Assembly: GCA_004173235.1 (NCBI GenBank)
Contig: SEAC01000025.1
Coordinates: forward strand, 1 to 64,000
Direction of reading: 5' to 3'
From: Chitinophagaceae bacterium
GTDB lineage: Bacteria; Bacteroidota; Bacteroidia; Chitinophagales; Chitinophagaceae
Length of the DNA: 64,000 nucleotides
The position numbers and the translations under genes were made by a program. Positions 26,390-35,403 of this stretch are shown piece after piece. The notes under the pieces are model-generated. The model was not told where the DNA came from. It was given only the letters and a program-made list of their open reading frames with translations, and did no database searches. The stretch's first letter is position 1, and every line of letters starts with the position of its first letter.

Positions 26390-28732
26390 ATGAGTCCATA
26401 TAAAAGATTGCTCCCGAAAATTACTGTACAAAAAACAAGAAGGCTTGTTAAAACAATCCTAATTGTAACAGTCCATTCGCTGGCCATTTTTATCCTGCTG
26501 AACGCCTTCTTTCCTGTGCACGATCAACTGGATTACACAACGGTGATCACCGACCGCAAAGGCGAGGTGCTGCATGCTTACCTCACCCACGACGAGAAGT
26601 GGCGGATGAAAACCGAGCTCAATGAGATCTCCCCGGTGCTGCGCCGCGCCATCGTTGCAAAAGAAGACCAGTATTTCTACGGTCACCCCGGCGTGAACCC
26701 GTTGGCGATCATCCGCGCCGCTTTCAACAATGCCACTAAGGGTCGGCGAACATCGGGCGCTTCCACCATTACCATGCAGGTGGCGCGCGCATTGGAGCGC
26801 CGTCCGCGCACACTCGGGAGCAAGCTGCTCGAATGCTTCCGCGCCCTGCAGCTGGAGTGGAAATACAGCAAGGACGAGATCCTGCAGCTTTACCTCAATG
26901 TGGTGCCCTATGGCGGCAACATCGAAGGCGTAAAAGCCGCGTCGCTCCTTTATTTCGACAAAGCTCCCGATCACCTGTCGCTTGCAGAGATCACCGCGCT
27001 ATCCATCATTCCCAACCGGCCTTCCACCCTGCTCATGGGCCGCAGCAATGGCGCGATCGTAACCGAGCGTAACAAATGGCTGCAGCGCTTTGCGGATGAA
27101 AAAGTGTTCACGCAAAAGGAGATCGAAGACGCACTGGCCGAGCCGCTGACGGCGCAACGCGGAAACGTACCGAGGACAGCGCCGCACCTGTCGTATCGAT
27201 TGAAAAAGGAAGCGATGGAGCCGGAAGTGCGCAGCACACTTCAGCCCAATACACAGGCGAAGGTGGAGAAGCTGACGGAAGACTACATCCGTGCGCTGCG
27301 CATGCAGAACATCCGAAACGCAGCAGTGATCGTGGTGGATAATCAAACGAGGCAGGTGCTGGCCTATGTGGGCTCCGCTTCGTTCTTCGACAGCAGCGAT
27401 GCCGGCCAGGTAAATGGTGCTGCTGCCATCCGGCAACCAGGCAGCACGCTTAAGCCTTTGCTCTATGGCCTCTGCTTCGATGAAGGATTGCTCACTCCGA
27501 AGACCATCATCACCGATGTGCCGGTGAACTACGGCGGCTATCGTCCCGAGAACTACGACCAGCAATACAACGGCTACGTAACGATCGAATACGCGCTCGA
27601 AAACTCACTCAACATACCCGCCGTGAAAAGCCTCAGCCGCGTGGGAACGGCGGCGATGATCGACAAGCTTTCCGCCGCCGGTTTCCGGCAGATACAAAAA
27701 GACCGCAACAAGCTGGGACTTTCGATGGTGCTCGGTGGGTGCGGTGCTACGCTCGAAGAACTCACCGGTTTGTTTTGCGCATTTGCCAACAACGGCGTGT
27801 ATGCACCACTGCGCTACACGATGAGCGACTCGCTCAGGCGCGGTGAGGCCCTGTTGTCGCCCGAAGCGAGCTACCTCGTCACCGGCATCCTTTCGCAGGT
27901 GGCCCGTCCCGACTTCCCGCTCAGCTGGAGTGCCACCGAGCATCTTCCCAGGATCGCCTGGAAGACGGGCACCTCGTATGGGCGCCGCGACGCCTGGAGC
28001 ATCGGCTACAACAAACGATTTACGGTGGGCGTGTGGGTGGGCAACTTTTCAGGGCAGGGCGTCCCCGGGCTCAGCGGTGCCAACAGCGCAACGCCACTGC
28101 TCTTCCGCATTTTCAACAGCATCGACTACAACAACGATGGCGAATGGTTTGCCCGGCCCGACGGCCTTGGCCAGCGCATTGTTTGCAGTGAAACAGGTCT
28201 TCCGCCCGGCCCGTATTGCACCAACAAAGTACTCGACGACTACCTCCCGCTGGTAAGTGGAACGGTGGCATGTACGCATATGCAGGAAGTAAAACTATCG
28301 GCCGACGGATCCTTTTCGTATTGCGCTGCATGCGTGCCGGCAACGGGTTTTTCGCAAAAGCACTTTCGCATTGTGCCCCCCGAAATGCAGGAGTTTTATG
28401 CCGCGCGCAACCAGCCCTACCCGCGCATCCCGCCGCACAACCCGGCCTGCGAGCAGGTAGCGCAGGGAGCCGCGCCCTACATCACCGCACCATTGAACGG
28501 CACTGAATATTTTTTGGAACGAGGCGCACCCGAACCGCTGCAGCTTAGCGCACGCGCAGCAAACGATGTGAGCCGGCTCTATTGGTACGTGAATAACCGG
28601 TACTACAAGAGCGCTGCGCCCGGCGAGAAGTTATTCTTCGTTCCTGATGCCGAAGGTCCGCTGAAGATCTCGTGCACCGACGACAAGGGCCGCAACCGCA
28701 GCATCCGCATCGAAGTAAAAACGGCGTTCTAA
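26390..28732 (+). CDS. pbpC: Penicillin-binding protein 1C (glycosyltransferase-transpeptidase)
   Basis: A bifunctional peptidoglycan synthase of 780 residues. One membrane segment (residues about 22-42) precedes the GT51 domain with KEDQYFYGHPGVN (Glu92). The transpeptidase domain has the SxxK motif STLK (Ser352, Lys355), SLN in ENSLNIP and KTGTSYG. The last 85 residues are a BiPBP_C-type beta domain (ITAPLNGTEYFLERG). This domain order is typical of PBP1C rather than PBP1A. It is divergent from the A2M gene, its usual partner. The stop overlaps the convergent DUF2807 gene by 4 bp. Confidence 0.95.
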   Translation: MSPYKRLLPKITVQKTRRLVKTILIVTVHSLAIFILLNAFFPVHDQLDYTTVITDRKGEVLHAYLTHDEKWRMKTELNEISPVLRRAIVAKEDQYFYGHPGVNPLAIIRAAFNNATKGRRTSGASTITMQVARALERRPRTLGSKLLECFRALQLEWKYSKDEILQLYLNVVPYGGNIEGVKAASLLYFDKAPDHLSLAEITALSIIPNRPSTLLMGRSNGAIVTERNKWLQRFADEKVFTQKEIEDALAEPLTAQRGNVPRTAPHLSYRLKKEAMEPEVRSTLQPNTQAKVEKLTEDYIRALRMQNIRNAAVIVVDNQTRQVLAYVGSASFFDSSDAGQVNGAAAIRQPGSTLKPLLYGLCFDEGLLTPKTIITDVPVNYGGYRPENYDQQYNGYVTIEYALENSLNIPAVKSLSRVGTAAMIDKLSAAGFRQIQKDRNKLGLSMVLGGCGATLEELTGLFCAFANNGVYAPLRYTMSDSLRRGEALLSPEASYLVTGILSQVARPDFPLSWSATEHLPRIAWKTGTSYGRRDAWSIGYNKRFTVGVWVGNFSGQGVPGLSGANSATPLLFRIFNSIDYNNDGEWFARPDGLGQRIVCSETGLPPGPYCTNKVLDDYLPLVSGTVACTHMQEVKLSADGSFSYCAACVPATGFSQKHFRIVPPEMQEFYAARNQPYPRIPPHNPACEQVAQGAAPYITAPLNGTEYFLERGAPEPLQLSARAANDVSRLYWYVNNRYYKSAAPGEKLFFVPDAEGPLKISCTDDKGRNRSIRIEVKTAF

Positions 28733-29445
28733 TTCGCTTTGTGCACCGAGCCCGAACCGTGCACCTGTTGCTGCACATTGGCAGTGCCCTTGTAAGCCAC
28801 ATCACCGGAGCCGGACACTTCCACGTTAAGTTGCTTACTGGCAAACACCTCAGCATCACCTGAGCCCGACACTTCTACGCGCGTGTCTTCGGCAAGAAGG
28901 TCAAACGCGTGGATCTCGCCGCTGCCGTGGGTTTCGCTGCGAAAGGTGCGCGTGTTGCCGCTCAGCCGCACTGTGCCGCTTCCGGTGACCTGCGCTTCCA
29001 CGCTGGGCATATCGAGGGCAAGCGCAACATTGCCGCTTCCGGTCACTTCGATCTTCAAACCATCGCCGGCGATCTTGCCCTGGCTGCTCACATCGCCGCT
29101 GCCCGTAACCGTGAGCGCGCGCAACGAGGCAGTAGTAACATACACGGTGAGGCCGGCACGTTCGTCGAGGTTATAGCCAGGGCGCGCGTGGATGTGCAGC
29201 TCGTTGCCGTTCACTTCGGTTTCGACGTATTCCTGCAGGTTTTCATCGGTTTCCACCCGCACGCCGGCCTGCGCGCCCTGGAGCAACACCACGTTCATGC
29301 CGCCCGTTACCTGCACTTCCTGGAAATTGGAAAGGCCGCGCTCCTGCTTGCTGAGCACGCCATTGCCGCGCACACGATGATAGCCTGCGAAGCGGCAGGA
29401 GGAAGCCAGGAGCAGAACGGCGAAAAGACTGCAGAGGATGCGCAT
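28729..29445 (-). CDS. DUF2807 (GIN-domain) beta-helical lipoprotein, 238 aa
   Basis: A lipoprotein signal ends at Cys17 (ASSC). The rest is a right-handed beta-helix-like array typical of DUF2807, with repeated TGSGDV, TGSGNV, TGSGTV, HGSGEI, SGSGDA and SGSGDV turns. The family is common in Bacteroidota, often described as head domains of putative adhesins, with no proven role. The start at 29445 is set by the lipoprotein signal. Convergent with pbpC. I see no functional link to guaA, which lies divergently upstream. Confidence 0.88.
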   Translation of the reverse strand: MRILCSLFAVLLLASSCRFAGYHRVRGNGVLSKQERGLSNFQEVQVTGGMNVVLLQGAQAGVRVETDENLQEYVETEVNGNELHIHARPGYNLDERAGLTVYVTTASLRALTVTGSGDVSSQGKIAGDGLKIEVTGSGNVALALDMPSVEAQVTGSGTVRLSGNTRTFRSETHGSGEIHAFDLLAEDTRVEVSGSGDAEVFASKQLNVEVSGSGDVAYKGTANVQQQVHGSGSVHKAN

Positions 29446-29592
29446 AGGTGTGGTTTTGCGTATGAGATGCCGGCGCCGCAAGGCGGGTTACCGATTTCGC
29501 ACTAAAGAAAAAAGAAAAAGCCCGCTTTGCAAAGCAAATCACCGTTTATTCACATCAACTGTATGCACACCCCGCTGCACCGCATCCGTCCG

Positions 29593-29600
29593 TACCTTCG
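29593..29600 (+). promoter_or_regulatory. -7-like box just before guaA
   Basis: TACCTTCG lies 8 bases before the guaA ATG. If it is the -7 element, transcription would start at or next to the start codon. No -33 TTTG is seen. Confidence 0.4.
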
Positions 29601-29607
29601 CCGTGCC

Positions 29608-31140
29608 ATGACCGAAAAGATCCTGATCCTCGACTTCGGCTCGCAATACACTCAATTGATTGCACGCGCCGTGCGCGAAGCCAACGTTTACTGCGAAATC
29701 CTCCCTTTCAACAAGCCCGTTCCTGCCGACCCTTCCATCAAAGGCGTGATCCTTTCCGGCTCGCCCTTTTCGGTCAACGACGCGAATGCGCCGCAGGTGC
29801 AAGTGCCGCAATTGGTAGAAAACACGCCGGTGCTCGGCGTTTGCTACGGTGCGCAGCTCACCGCAAGGTTGTATGGCGGACGCGTAGAGCGCAGCAGCAA
29901 GCGCGAATATGGACGTGCATACCTGCACATAGAACAAAACGACCCGCTGCTTGCGGGCATCAGTTCTTCATCGCAGGTGTGGATGAGCCACGGCGATTCC
30001 ATTCTTGAGCTTCCGAGGGGCTTCGAAGTGCTGGCAACCACCGACTCGATACCGGTAGCCGCATTCAAGGCGCCGCGCGCAGAACATGCATTGTACGGCC
30101 TCCAGTTTCACCCCGAAGTATATCATTCCATCGAAGGCAAGAAGATCCTGAAAAATTTTCTGGTGGAGATCTGCGGCTGCTCTCAAAACTGGACACCCGC
30201 GCACTTCGTGACCGACACGGTTGCGGAGCTGAAAGAAAAGATCGGAGACCGGCAGGTGGTGATGGCCCTGAGCGGTGGTGTCGATTCCACTGTAGCGGCA
30301 ACGCTGATCCATCGCGCCATCGGCGCAAACCTGCACGGCATCTTCGTAGACAATGGTGTGCTGCGCAAAGACGAATTTCAACAGGTGCTGGATACCTACA
30401 ACCGCATCGGTCTCAACGTTACGGGCATTGATGCACGCCAGCGGTTTTACGATGCCCTTGCCGGCAAAAGCGACCCAGAGGAAAAACGCAAAGCCATCGG
30501 CGGACTCTTCATCGATATCTTCCAGGAAGAAGCGAAACGCATTGAAAATGTTTCGATGCTTGGACAGGGAACCATTTACCCCGACGTGATCGAAAGCGTT
30601 TCGGTGCACGGGCCATCGGTGACCATCAAAAGCCACCACAACGTGGGCGGGCTTCCCGAAAAGATGCACCTGCAACTGGTGGAGCCGTTACGCTACCTGT
30701 TCAAAGACGAAGTGCGTCGCGTAGGCCGCGAGCTGGGCATCCCAGACGACCTGATCAGCCGGCACCCGTTTCCCGGGCCGGGCCTTGCCATCCGGATCCT
30801 GGGCGAGATCACCGAAGAAAAAGTGAAACTATTGCAGGCCGCCGACGACATCTATGTTAAAGCGCTGAAGGAACACAATCTCTACGCAACCGTGTGGCAG
30901 GCCGGGGCCATCTTATTACCGGTGAAAAGCGTGGGCGTTATGGGCGATGAACGGACGTATGAGTTTACCATTGCGCTGCGCGCCGTAACGAGCGTGGATG
31001 GAATGACTGCCGACTGGGCGCACCTTTCCTATGATTTTCTTGCGCAGGTTTCGAACGATATCATCAACTCCGTGCGCGGCATCAACCGCGTGGTGTATGA
31101 CATCAGCTCGAAGCCTCCGGCGACGATCGAATGGGAATAG
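29608..31140 (+). CDS. guaA: GMP synthase (glutamine-hydrolysing)
   Basis: Converts XMP to GMP with glutamine and ATP, the last step of GMP synthesis. The 510 residues hold a class I amidotransferase domain with Cys79 (VCYGAQ) and FHPEV, an ATP-pyrophosphatase domain with SGGVDS (222-227), and a dimerisation domain ending KPPATIEWE. The start at 29608 gives the family N-terminus [15 protein letters not shown]; the upstream in-frame ATGs would add an unrelated leader. An inverted repeat with tandem copies directly follows the stop (31141) and may act as its terminator. Confidence 0.97.
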   Translation: MTEKILILDFGSQYTQLIARAVREANVYCEILPFNKPVPADPSIKGVILSGSPFSVNDANAPQVQVPQLVENTPVLGVCYGAQLTARLYGGRVERSSKREYGRAYLHIEQNDPLLAGISSSSQVWMSHGDSILELPRGFEVLATTDSIPVAAFKAPRAEHALYGLQFHPEVYHSIEGKKILKNFLVEICGCSQNWTPAHFVTDTVAELKEKIGDRQVVMALSGGVDSTVAATLIHRAIGANLHGIFVDNGVLRKDEFQQVLDTYNRIGLNVTGIDARQRFYDALAGKSDPEEKRKAIGGLFIDIFQEEAKRIENVSMLGQGTIYPDVIESVSVHGPSVTIKSHHNVGGLPEKMHLQLVEPLRYLFKDEVRRVGRELGIPDDLISRHPFPGPGLAIRILGEITEEKVKLLQAADDIYVKALKEHNLYATVWQAGAILLPVKSVGVMGDERTYEFTIALRAVTSVDGMTADWAHLSYDFLAQVSNDIINSVRGINRVVYDISSKPPATIEWE

Positions 31141-31295
31141 GGCTTCGGCTGCGCTCAGCCTGACAGAGGTTCGATTGCAGTAGCTTGTCGTTCTGAGCGC
31201 AGCCGAGTGTCATCTTGAGCGCAGCCGAGTGTCATCTTGAGCGCAGCCGAGTGTCATCTTGAGCGCAGCCGAGTGTCATCTTGAGCGCAGCCGAA
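31141..31295. repeat. 22-bp tandem repeats with an inverted partner after guaA
   Basis: Five direct units of 22 bp (31186-31295) share the core TTGAGCGCAGCCGAG; the first unit is variant. An inverted copy TCGGCTGCGCTCAG at 31145-31158 pairs perfectly over 14 bp with 31193-31206. The first stem could terminate guaA. The extra units look like expansion of one arm. Confidence 0.85.
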
Positions 31296-31358
31296 AGATT
31301 GGCACCTTCATTGCAGCTCCGCCGTAACGCGCCAATTGCTTTCGCCTTAATTTGAATT

Positions 31359-32516
31359 ATGAAACGGACCGTCGCCCTTTTCGCTTTCCTCCTTTGCTGC
31401 AGCTTTTCGCTGTTTGCGCAGCAGCGGCATAAGATCGCCCTGTTCTCGCCGCTCTACCTCGACTCCGCCTTCGATGCTGGTAACGCGTACCGCTTCAACA
31501 CCAGCTTTCCAAAATACCTGAACCCGGGCCTGGAGTTTTACCTGGGCGCACAGGCCGCACTCGACTCGCTCGAAAAAGCGGGCGCGCCGCTTGATGTGCA
31601 CATTATAGACAGCCGCTCCCGTCATGGACTGGCGCAGGAGCTTCGCGCACCTGAGCTCCGCGATGTGGAAATGTTCATCGCCAGTAGCACCTCGGCAGAC
31701 ACGCGGCAGCTCGCAGAAGAAGCCTTTCGCCGCAAGATCCCGTTCGTTTCTGCCACGCTTCCCAACGATGCAGGCATCACAGAAAATCCGTACTACGTTG
31801 TTCTGAACTCAACGCTCCGCAGCCATTGCGAGACATTGTATAAATACTACCAGCGCACCGCGCCCAACGAGAAGATCATTCTCTTCACCCGTCCGGGAAC
31901 ACAGGAAGCGCAGGTGAAAGACTACTTCCTCGATATCGCGCGCACTGCCAACGGCACCTCATTGAAAATTCAGGTAGAAGACCTCGGCAGCGACTTTGAA
32001 GAGTCTGCAGTAACAGCTTTGCTCGACAGCACGCGCCGCAACATCTGCATCGCCGGCTCGCTCGACGAGGAGTTTGCATCGGAGCTGGCCGCAGGACTGA
32101 CGAGCGCGGGCAATTCGTACCGGATCCAGTTGGCAGGCATGCCCACCTGGGAAGGCATCAACCTGAGGCAGACGGAATTCCGCGGGCTGGACATTCTCTA
32201 TACAACACCGTTTTACTACGCGAAAGCCAACGCGTTGCAAACGAGCATCGCGAAAAGCTTCACGGCAAAACAAAACGGCCGCGCTACCGATCTCTATTAC
32301 CGCGGCTATGAAACGATGCTCCGCTTTGCCCTCCTCCTGCTCGATACGAAGACCGACGTGGCCTCGCATCTATCCAGGAAAGGCAACAACGTGTTCACGC
32401 AGTTCGACATCCAGCCGGTATTTCTCAACCACAAGGATCCTGCACTCGACTACTTCGAGAACAAGCACCTCTACCTGATAAAGGTGACGAACGGAACGCG
32501 CAGCTTGTTGCCCTAG
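31359..32516 (+). CDS. Periplasmic binding-protein-like (type 1 fold) secreted protein, 385 aa
   Basis: A signal peptide of about 21 residues ends before the QQRHKI start of the mature protein. The mature part resembles type 1 periplasmic binding proteins of the Leu/Ile/Val family: alternating beta-alpha units with KIALFSPLYLDS at the start, VEMFIASSTSADT, KIPFVSATLPND, KIILFTRPGTQE and a late DLYYRGYETMLRFALLL. No permease or ATPase gene is adjacent, so it is probably not part of a complete ABC importer. It may sense or bind a ligand, or act structurally. A TTAATTTG box lies 4 bases before the start. Confidence 0.75.
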   Translation: MKRTVALFAFLLCCSFSLFAQQRHKIALFSPLYLDSAFDAGNAYRFNTSFPKYLNPGLEFYLGAQAALDSLEKAGAPLDVHIIDSRSRHGLAQELRAPELRDVEMFIASSTSADTRQLAEEAFRRKIPFVSATLPNDAGITENPYYVVLNSTLRSHCETLYKYYQRTAPNEKIILFTRPGTQEAQVKDYFLDIARTANGTSLKIQVEDLGSDFEESAVTALLDSTRRNICIAGSLDEEFASELAAGLTSAGNSYRIQLAGMPTWEGINLRQTEFRGLDILYTTPFYYAKANALQTSIAKSFTAKQNGRATDLYYRGYETMLRFALLLLDTKTDVASHLSRKGNNVFTQFDIQPVFLNHKDPALDYFENKHLYLIKVTNGTRSLLP

Positions 32517-32565
32517 CGCGCCTTGCCGCACCGGGCCGATGGCATAGTTGTTTCTGTCACTGCAG

Positions 32566-32573
32566 TAACTTCA
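32566..32573 (+). promoter_or_regulatory. Possible -7 box of the exonuclease-ligase pair
   Basis: TAACTTCA, 4 bases before the ATG at 32578. It resembles the boxes before guaA and the rhomboid gene; evidence is weak. Confidence 0.3.
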
Positions 32574-32577
32574 AAGG

Positions 32578-33618
32578 ATGCCCCTTATCGAATTTTCCGA
32601 AAAAGGACTGTATTGTCGGGCCGGCGGGTTTTACATTGATCCGTGGCGGCCGGTAGACCGTGCGCTCATTACGCACGCACACAGCGACCACGCGCGCTGG
32701 GGCAGCAAGTATTACCTCGCGCAGCACGACTCCATACCCATCATGCAGGCGCGGCTTGGGCCCAATCACTACCAGGGGGTAAACTATGGAGAGACGATCT
32801 TTATCAACGGCGTCCGCGTTTCTTTCCATCCTGCAGGACATATCATTGGCTCCGCGCAGATCCGCGTGGAGTATGAAGGTGAAGTGTGGGTGCTCAGCGG
32901 CGACTATAAAACCGAGAACGACGGCGTGAGCGGTGCCTTCGAGCCCGTGCCCTGCCAGCACTTCGTTACGGAGTCAACTTTCGGGCTGCCGATCTACAAA
33001 TGGAAACCACAGGCCGAGATCTACCGGTCGATGCAGGAATGGATCCTGAAGAATCAATCGAGTGGAAAGTCATCGATATTCATTGCTTATAGCCTGGGCA
33101 AGGCACAACGCCTGCTGCAGCCGCTGAGCGAAGTGAGCGAGCGGATATTGGTGCACGGCGCAGTGTACAACATGCATATGGCGCTCGTAAATGCAGGACA
33201 CAAGCTTCCACCCGTGGAGCGCGTAACGCCCGATACTCCGAAAGAGCATCTCAAGGGAGCGGTGGTGATAGCGCCGTCGAGCGCCGAAGGCACCTCGTGG
33301 ATTCGCCGCTTCAGCCCGCACGCCGTGGGCATCTGCAGCGGCTGGATGATGGTGCGCGGCAACACGCGCCGCAAGAATGCTGACGCGGGATTTGCGCTCA
33401 GTGATCACGCCGACTGGGACGGGCTCATTGAAGCGTGCAAGGCCACCGGTGCCGAAAACGTGTACGCAACGCATGGCTTCCAGGCCGCTTTCAGCCGCTA
33501 CCTCACGGAGCAGGGCATCCAGGCGCGCGAGGTGATCACAGAATTTGGCAACGATGAAGACGCCGGCCCAACTCCTACCGAAGAAGAAGAAGCGCAAATC
33601 GTCCCCGATGCAGAATGA
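32578..33618 (+). CDS. Ligase-associated DNA exonuclease (metallo-beta-lactamase fold), 346 aa
   Basis: The MBL/beta-CASP-type nuclease of the ligase-associated DNA-damage-response set. Metal-binding motifs are THAHSDHARWG (HxHxDH), HPAGHIIGSAQ, LSGDYK and ALSDHADWDGL. It likely resects or trims DNA 3' or 5' ends before ligation. It overlaps the ligase gene by 11 bp, so the two are translationally coupled. The last 20 residues are acidic (EEEEAQIVPDAE) and partly encoded by a GAAGAAGAAGAAG run. Confidence 0.92.
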   Translation: MPLIEFSEKGLYCRAGGFYIDPWRPVDRALITHAHSDHARWGSKYYLAQHDSIPIMQARLGPNHYQGVNYGETIFINGVRVSFHPAGHIIGSAQIRVEYEGEVWVLSGDYKTENDGVSGAFEPVPCQHFVTESTFGLPIYKWKPQAEIYRSMQEWILKNQSSGKSSIFIAYSLGKAQRLLQPLSEVSERILVHGAVYNMHMALVNAGHKLPPVERVTPDTPKEHLKGAVVIAPSSAEGTSWIRRFSPHAVGICSGWMMVRGNTRRKNADAGFALSDHADWDGLIEACKATGAENVYATHGFQAAFSRYLTEQGIQAREVITEFGNDEDAGPTPTEEEEAQIVPDAE

Positions 33619-35269
33619 AGTAGTAAACGATACGAAGCAACGCGCGCAAGATGCCGCCACGCAAGGCTTTCGCGCCTTTGCGGATCTCGTGCTGCGCATC
33701 GGCAGCAGCACCAAGACCAACGAAAAGCTGGATGCGCTCGTACAGTATTTCTACGAGGCGGATGACAAAGACAAAGTGTGGATGATCGCCATCTTCAGCG
33801 GGCGCCGACCGAAGCGCGTGGTGAACAGCACCCAACTGGCCACATGGGCCGTTGAGCTGACCAACCTTCCCTTCTGGCTTTTCGAAGAATCGTATCACAC
33901 GGTAGGCGATCTTGCCGAAACCATAGCATTGCTCCTACCTGAAAACACGCAGCTGCCGGCGCATGCCGAGCCCCTGCATCACTACATCGAACAACTGAAG
34001 AACCTCGAGAAGGAAAGCGAGGACGCACGCCATTCGTTCATCCTCGCAAGCTGGCAGCAAATGAGCTTTAACGAGCGCTTTGTGTTCAACAAACTGATTA
34101 CGGGCGGGTTTCGCATCGGCGTATCGCAAAAGCTGATGGTGAATGCGCTTGCCAAAACGCTGCAGGCCGAGCCATCCGTGATCGCGCACCGCATCAGCGG
34201 CAACTGGGACCCTTCTACTATTCCTTTTACGGAACTGCTCAGCGCCGAGGCGCAGGCGAACGACTTCTCCAAACCGTATCCGTTCTACCTCGCCTACGCC
34301 ATTGAAGAACCGGAGCTCGAAAAGCTGGGGGCGCCTTCTGAATGGCAGGCAGAATGGAAGTGGGATGGCATCAGGGGGCAACTGATCAAACGCAACGGCG
34401 ATCTGTTTGTGTGGAGCCGCGGCGAAGAACTGATGACGGAGAAGTTTCCAGAGTATGCAGCCCTGCTCAACCTGCTACCAGACGGCGTGGTGCTCGACGG
34501 CGAGATCATTCCCAGCGTGGATGGTAAACCACTTCCGTTTGCGTTGCTGCAAACACGGATCGGCCGGAAGAACATTACACGAAAGCAATTGCAGGAAGCA
34601 CCTATATCGTTCTTTGCATACGACCTGCTTGAATTTGGTGGCGAAGACTGGCGTACCCGGCCACTGTCGGAACGAAGAGAAAAGCTCGATGCCATCGTGC
34701 GCGCTGCACAACACCCGATCCTGCTTCTTTCCGAAAGGGTGCCCTTCGAAAGCTGGAACGAACTCGCAGAGCTGCGCCAGGGCTCGCGCGATATGGGCGC
34801 GGAAGGCTTCATGCTGAAGAATCTATCGTCGGCCTACCAGGTGGGGCGGAAGCGCGGCGACTGGTGGAAGTGGAAGATCGACCCGCTCACCATCGATGCT
34901 GTGATGATCTATGCACAGAAAGGAGCCGGGCGGCGAAGCAACCTGTATACCGACTACACCTTTGCGGTGCGCGACGGCGAAAAGCTGGTTCCTTTCACGA
35001 AGGCATACTCCGGCCTCACCGACAAAGAGTTTGCGCAGGTAGACGCATTTGTAAAAAGAAATTCGCTGGAGAAGTTCGGGCCGGTGCGTACGGTAAAGCC
35101 GGAGCTCGTGTTTGAGATCGCCTTCGAAGGCATCGCCGCATCCAACCGGCACAAATCGGGCGTGGCGCTGCGTTTTCCGCGCATCAGCCGCTGGCGTCAG
35201 GATAAGAAGGCAGACGAAATAAATACACTCGAAGAATTAAAGCAACTGCTCGAACTTTATGGGAAGTAA
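33608..35269 (+). CDS. ATP-dependent DNA ligase (LigB/LigD-ligase type), 553 aa
   Basis: Seals DNA nicks using ATP. An N-terminal helical DNA-binding domain (FSGRRPKRVVN, FEESYHTVGDLAET) precedes the adenylation domain with the active-site Lys251 in EWKWDGIRG, and DGEIIP. The OB-fold domain has GDWWKWKIDPLTID and VALRFPRISRWR. The chosen start at 33608 overlaps the exonuclease stop. ATGs at 33545 and 33554 would add a lysine-rich leader overlapping more of the upstream gene, so the start is uncertain. With the exonuclease, helicase and PdeM genes nearby it forms the known ligase-associated repair cluster. Confidence 0.93.
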   Translation: MQNEVVNDTKQRAQDAATQGFRAFADLVLRIGSSTKTNEKLDALVQYFYEADDKDKVWMIAIFSGRRPKRVVNSTQLATWAVELTNLPFWLFEESYHTVGDLAETIALLLPENTQLPAHAEPLHHYIEQLKNLEKESEDARHSFILASWQQMSFNERFVFNKLITGGFRIGVSQKLMVNALAKTLQAEPSVIAHRISGNWDPSTIPFTELLSAEAQANDFSKPYPFYLAYAIEEPELEKLGAPSEWQAEWKWDGIRGQLIKRNGDLFVWSRGEELMTEKFPEYAALLNLLPDGVVLDGEIIPSVDGKPLPFALLQTRIGRKNITRKQLQEAPISFFAYDLLEFGGEDWRTRPLSERREKLDAIVRAAQHPILLLSERVPFESWNELAELRQGSRDMGAEGFMLKNLSSAYQVGRKRGDWWKWKIDPLTIDAVMIYAQKGAGRRSNLYTDYTFAVRDGEKLVPFTKAYSGLTDKEFAQVDAFVKRNSLEKFGPVRTVKPELVFEIAFEGIAASNRHKSGVALRFPRISRWRQDKKADEINTLEELKQLLELYGK

Positions 35270-35277
35270 CTCCGAGC

Positions 35278-35386
35278 AAGAACGCAGATCCCGCTGAAGC
35301 GGGATACGCAGATGGTTATGATTCGTTATGGTTTCCAAAAAATCAAATCCGCGCTAATCATAATAATCTCAAAAATCTGCGTTCTT
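35278..35386. repeat. Inverted-arm element with a central hairpin (ACGCAGAT words)
   Basis: AAGAACGCAGAT (35278-35289) and ATCTGCGTTCTT (35375-35386) are a perfect 12-bp inverted pair. Inside lie a hairpin ATCCCGC-TGAA-GCGGGAT (35288-35305), a second ACGCAGAT (35306-35313) and inner partly complementary AT-rich segments. It fills most of the gap between the ligase and cytochrome genes and ends 17 bp before the cytochrome start. Confidence 0.8.
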
Positions 35387-35403
35387 TCTCTTATCCCCGA
35401 ATC

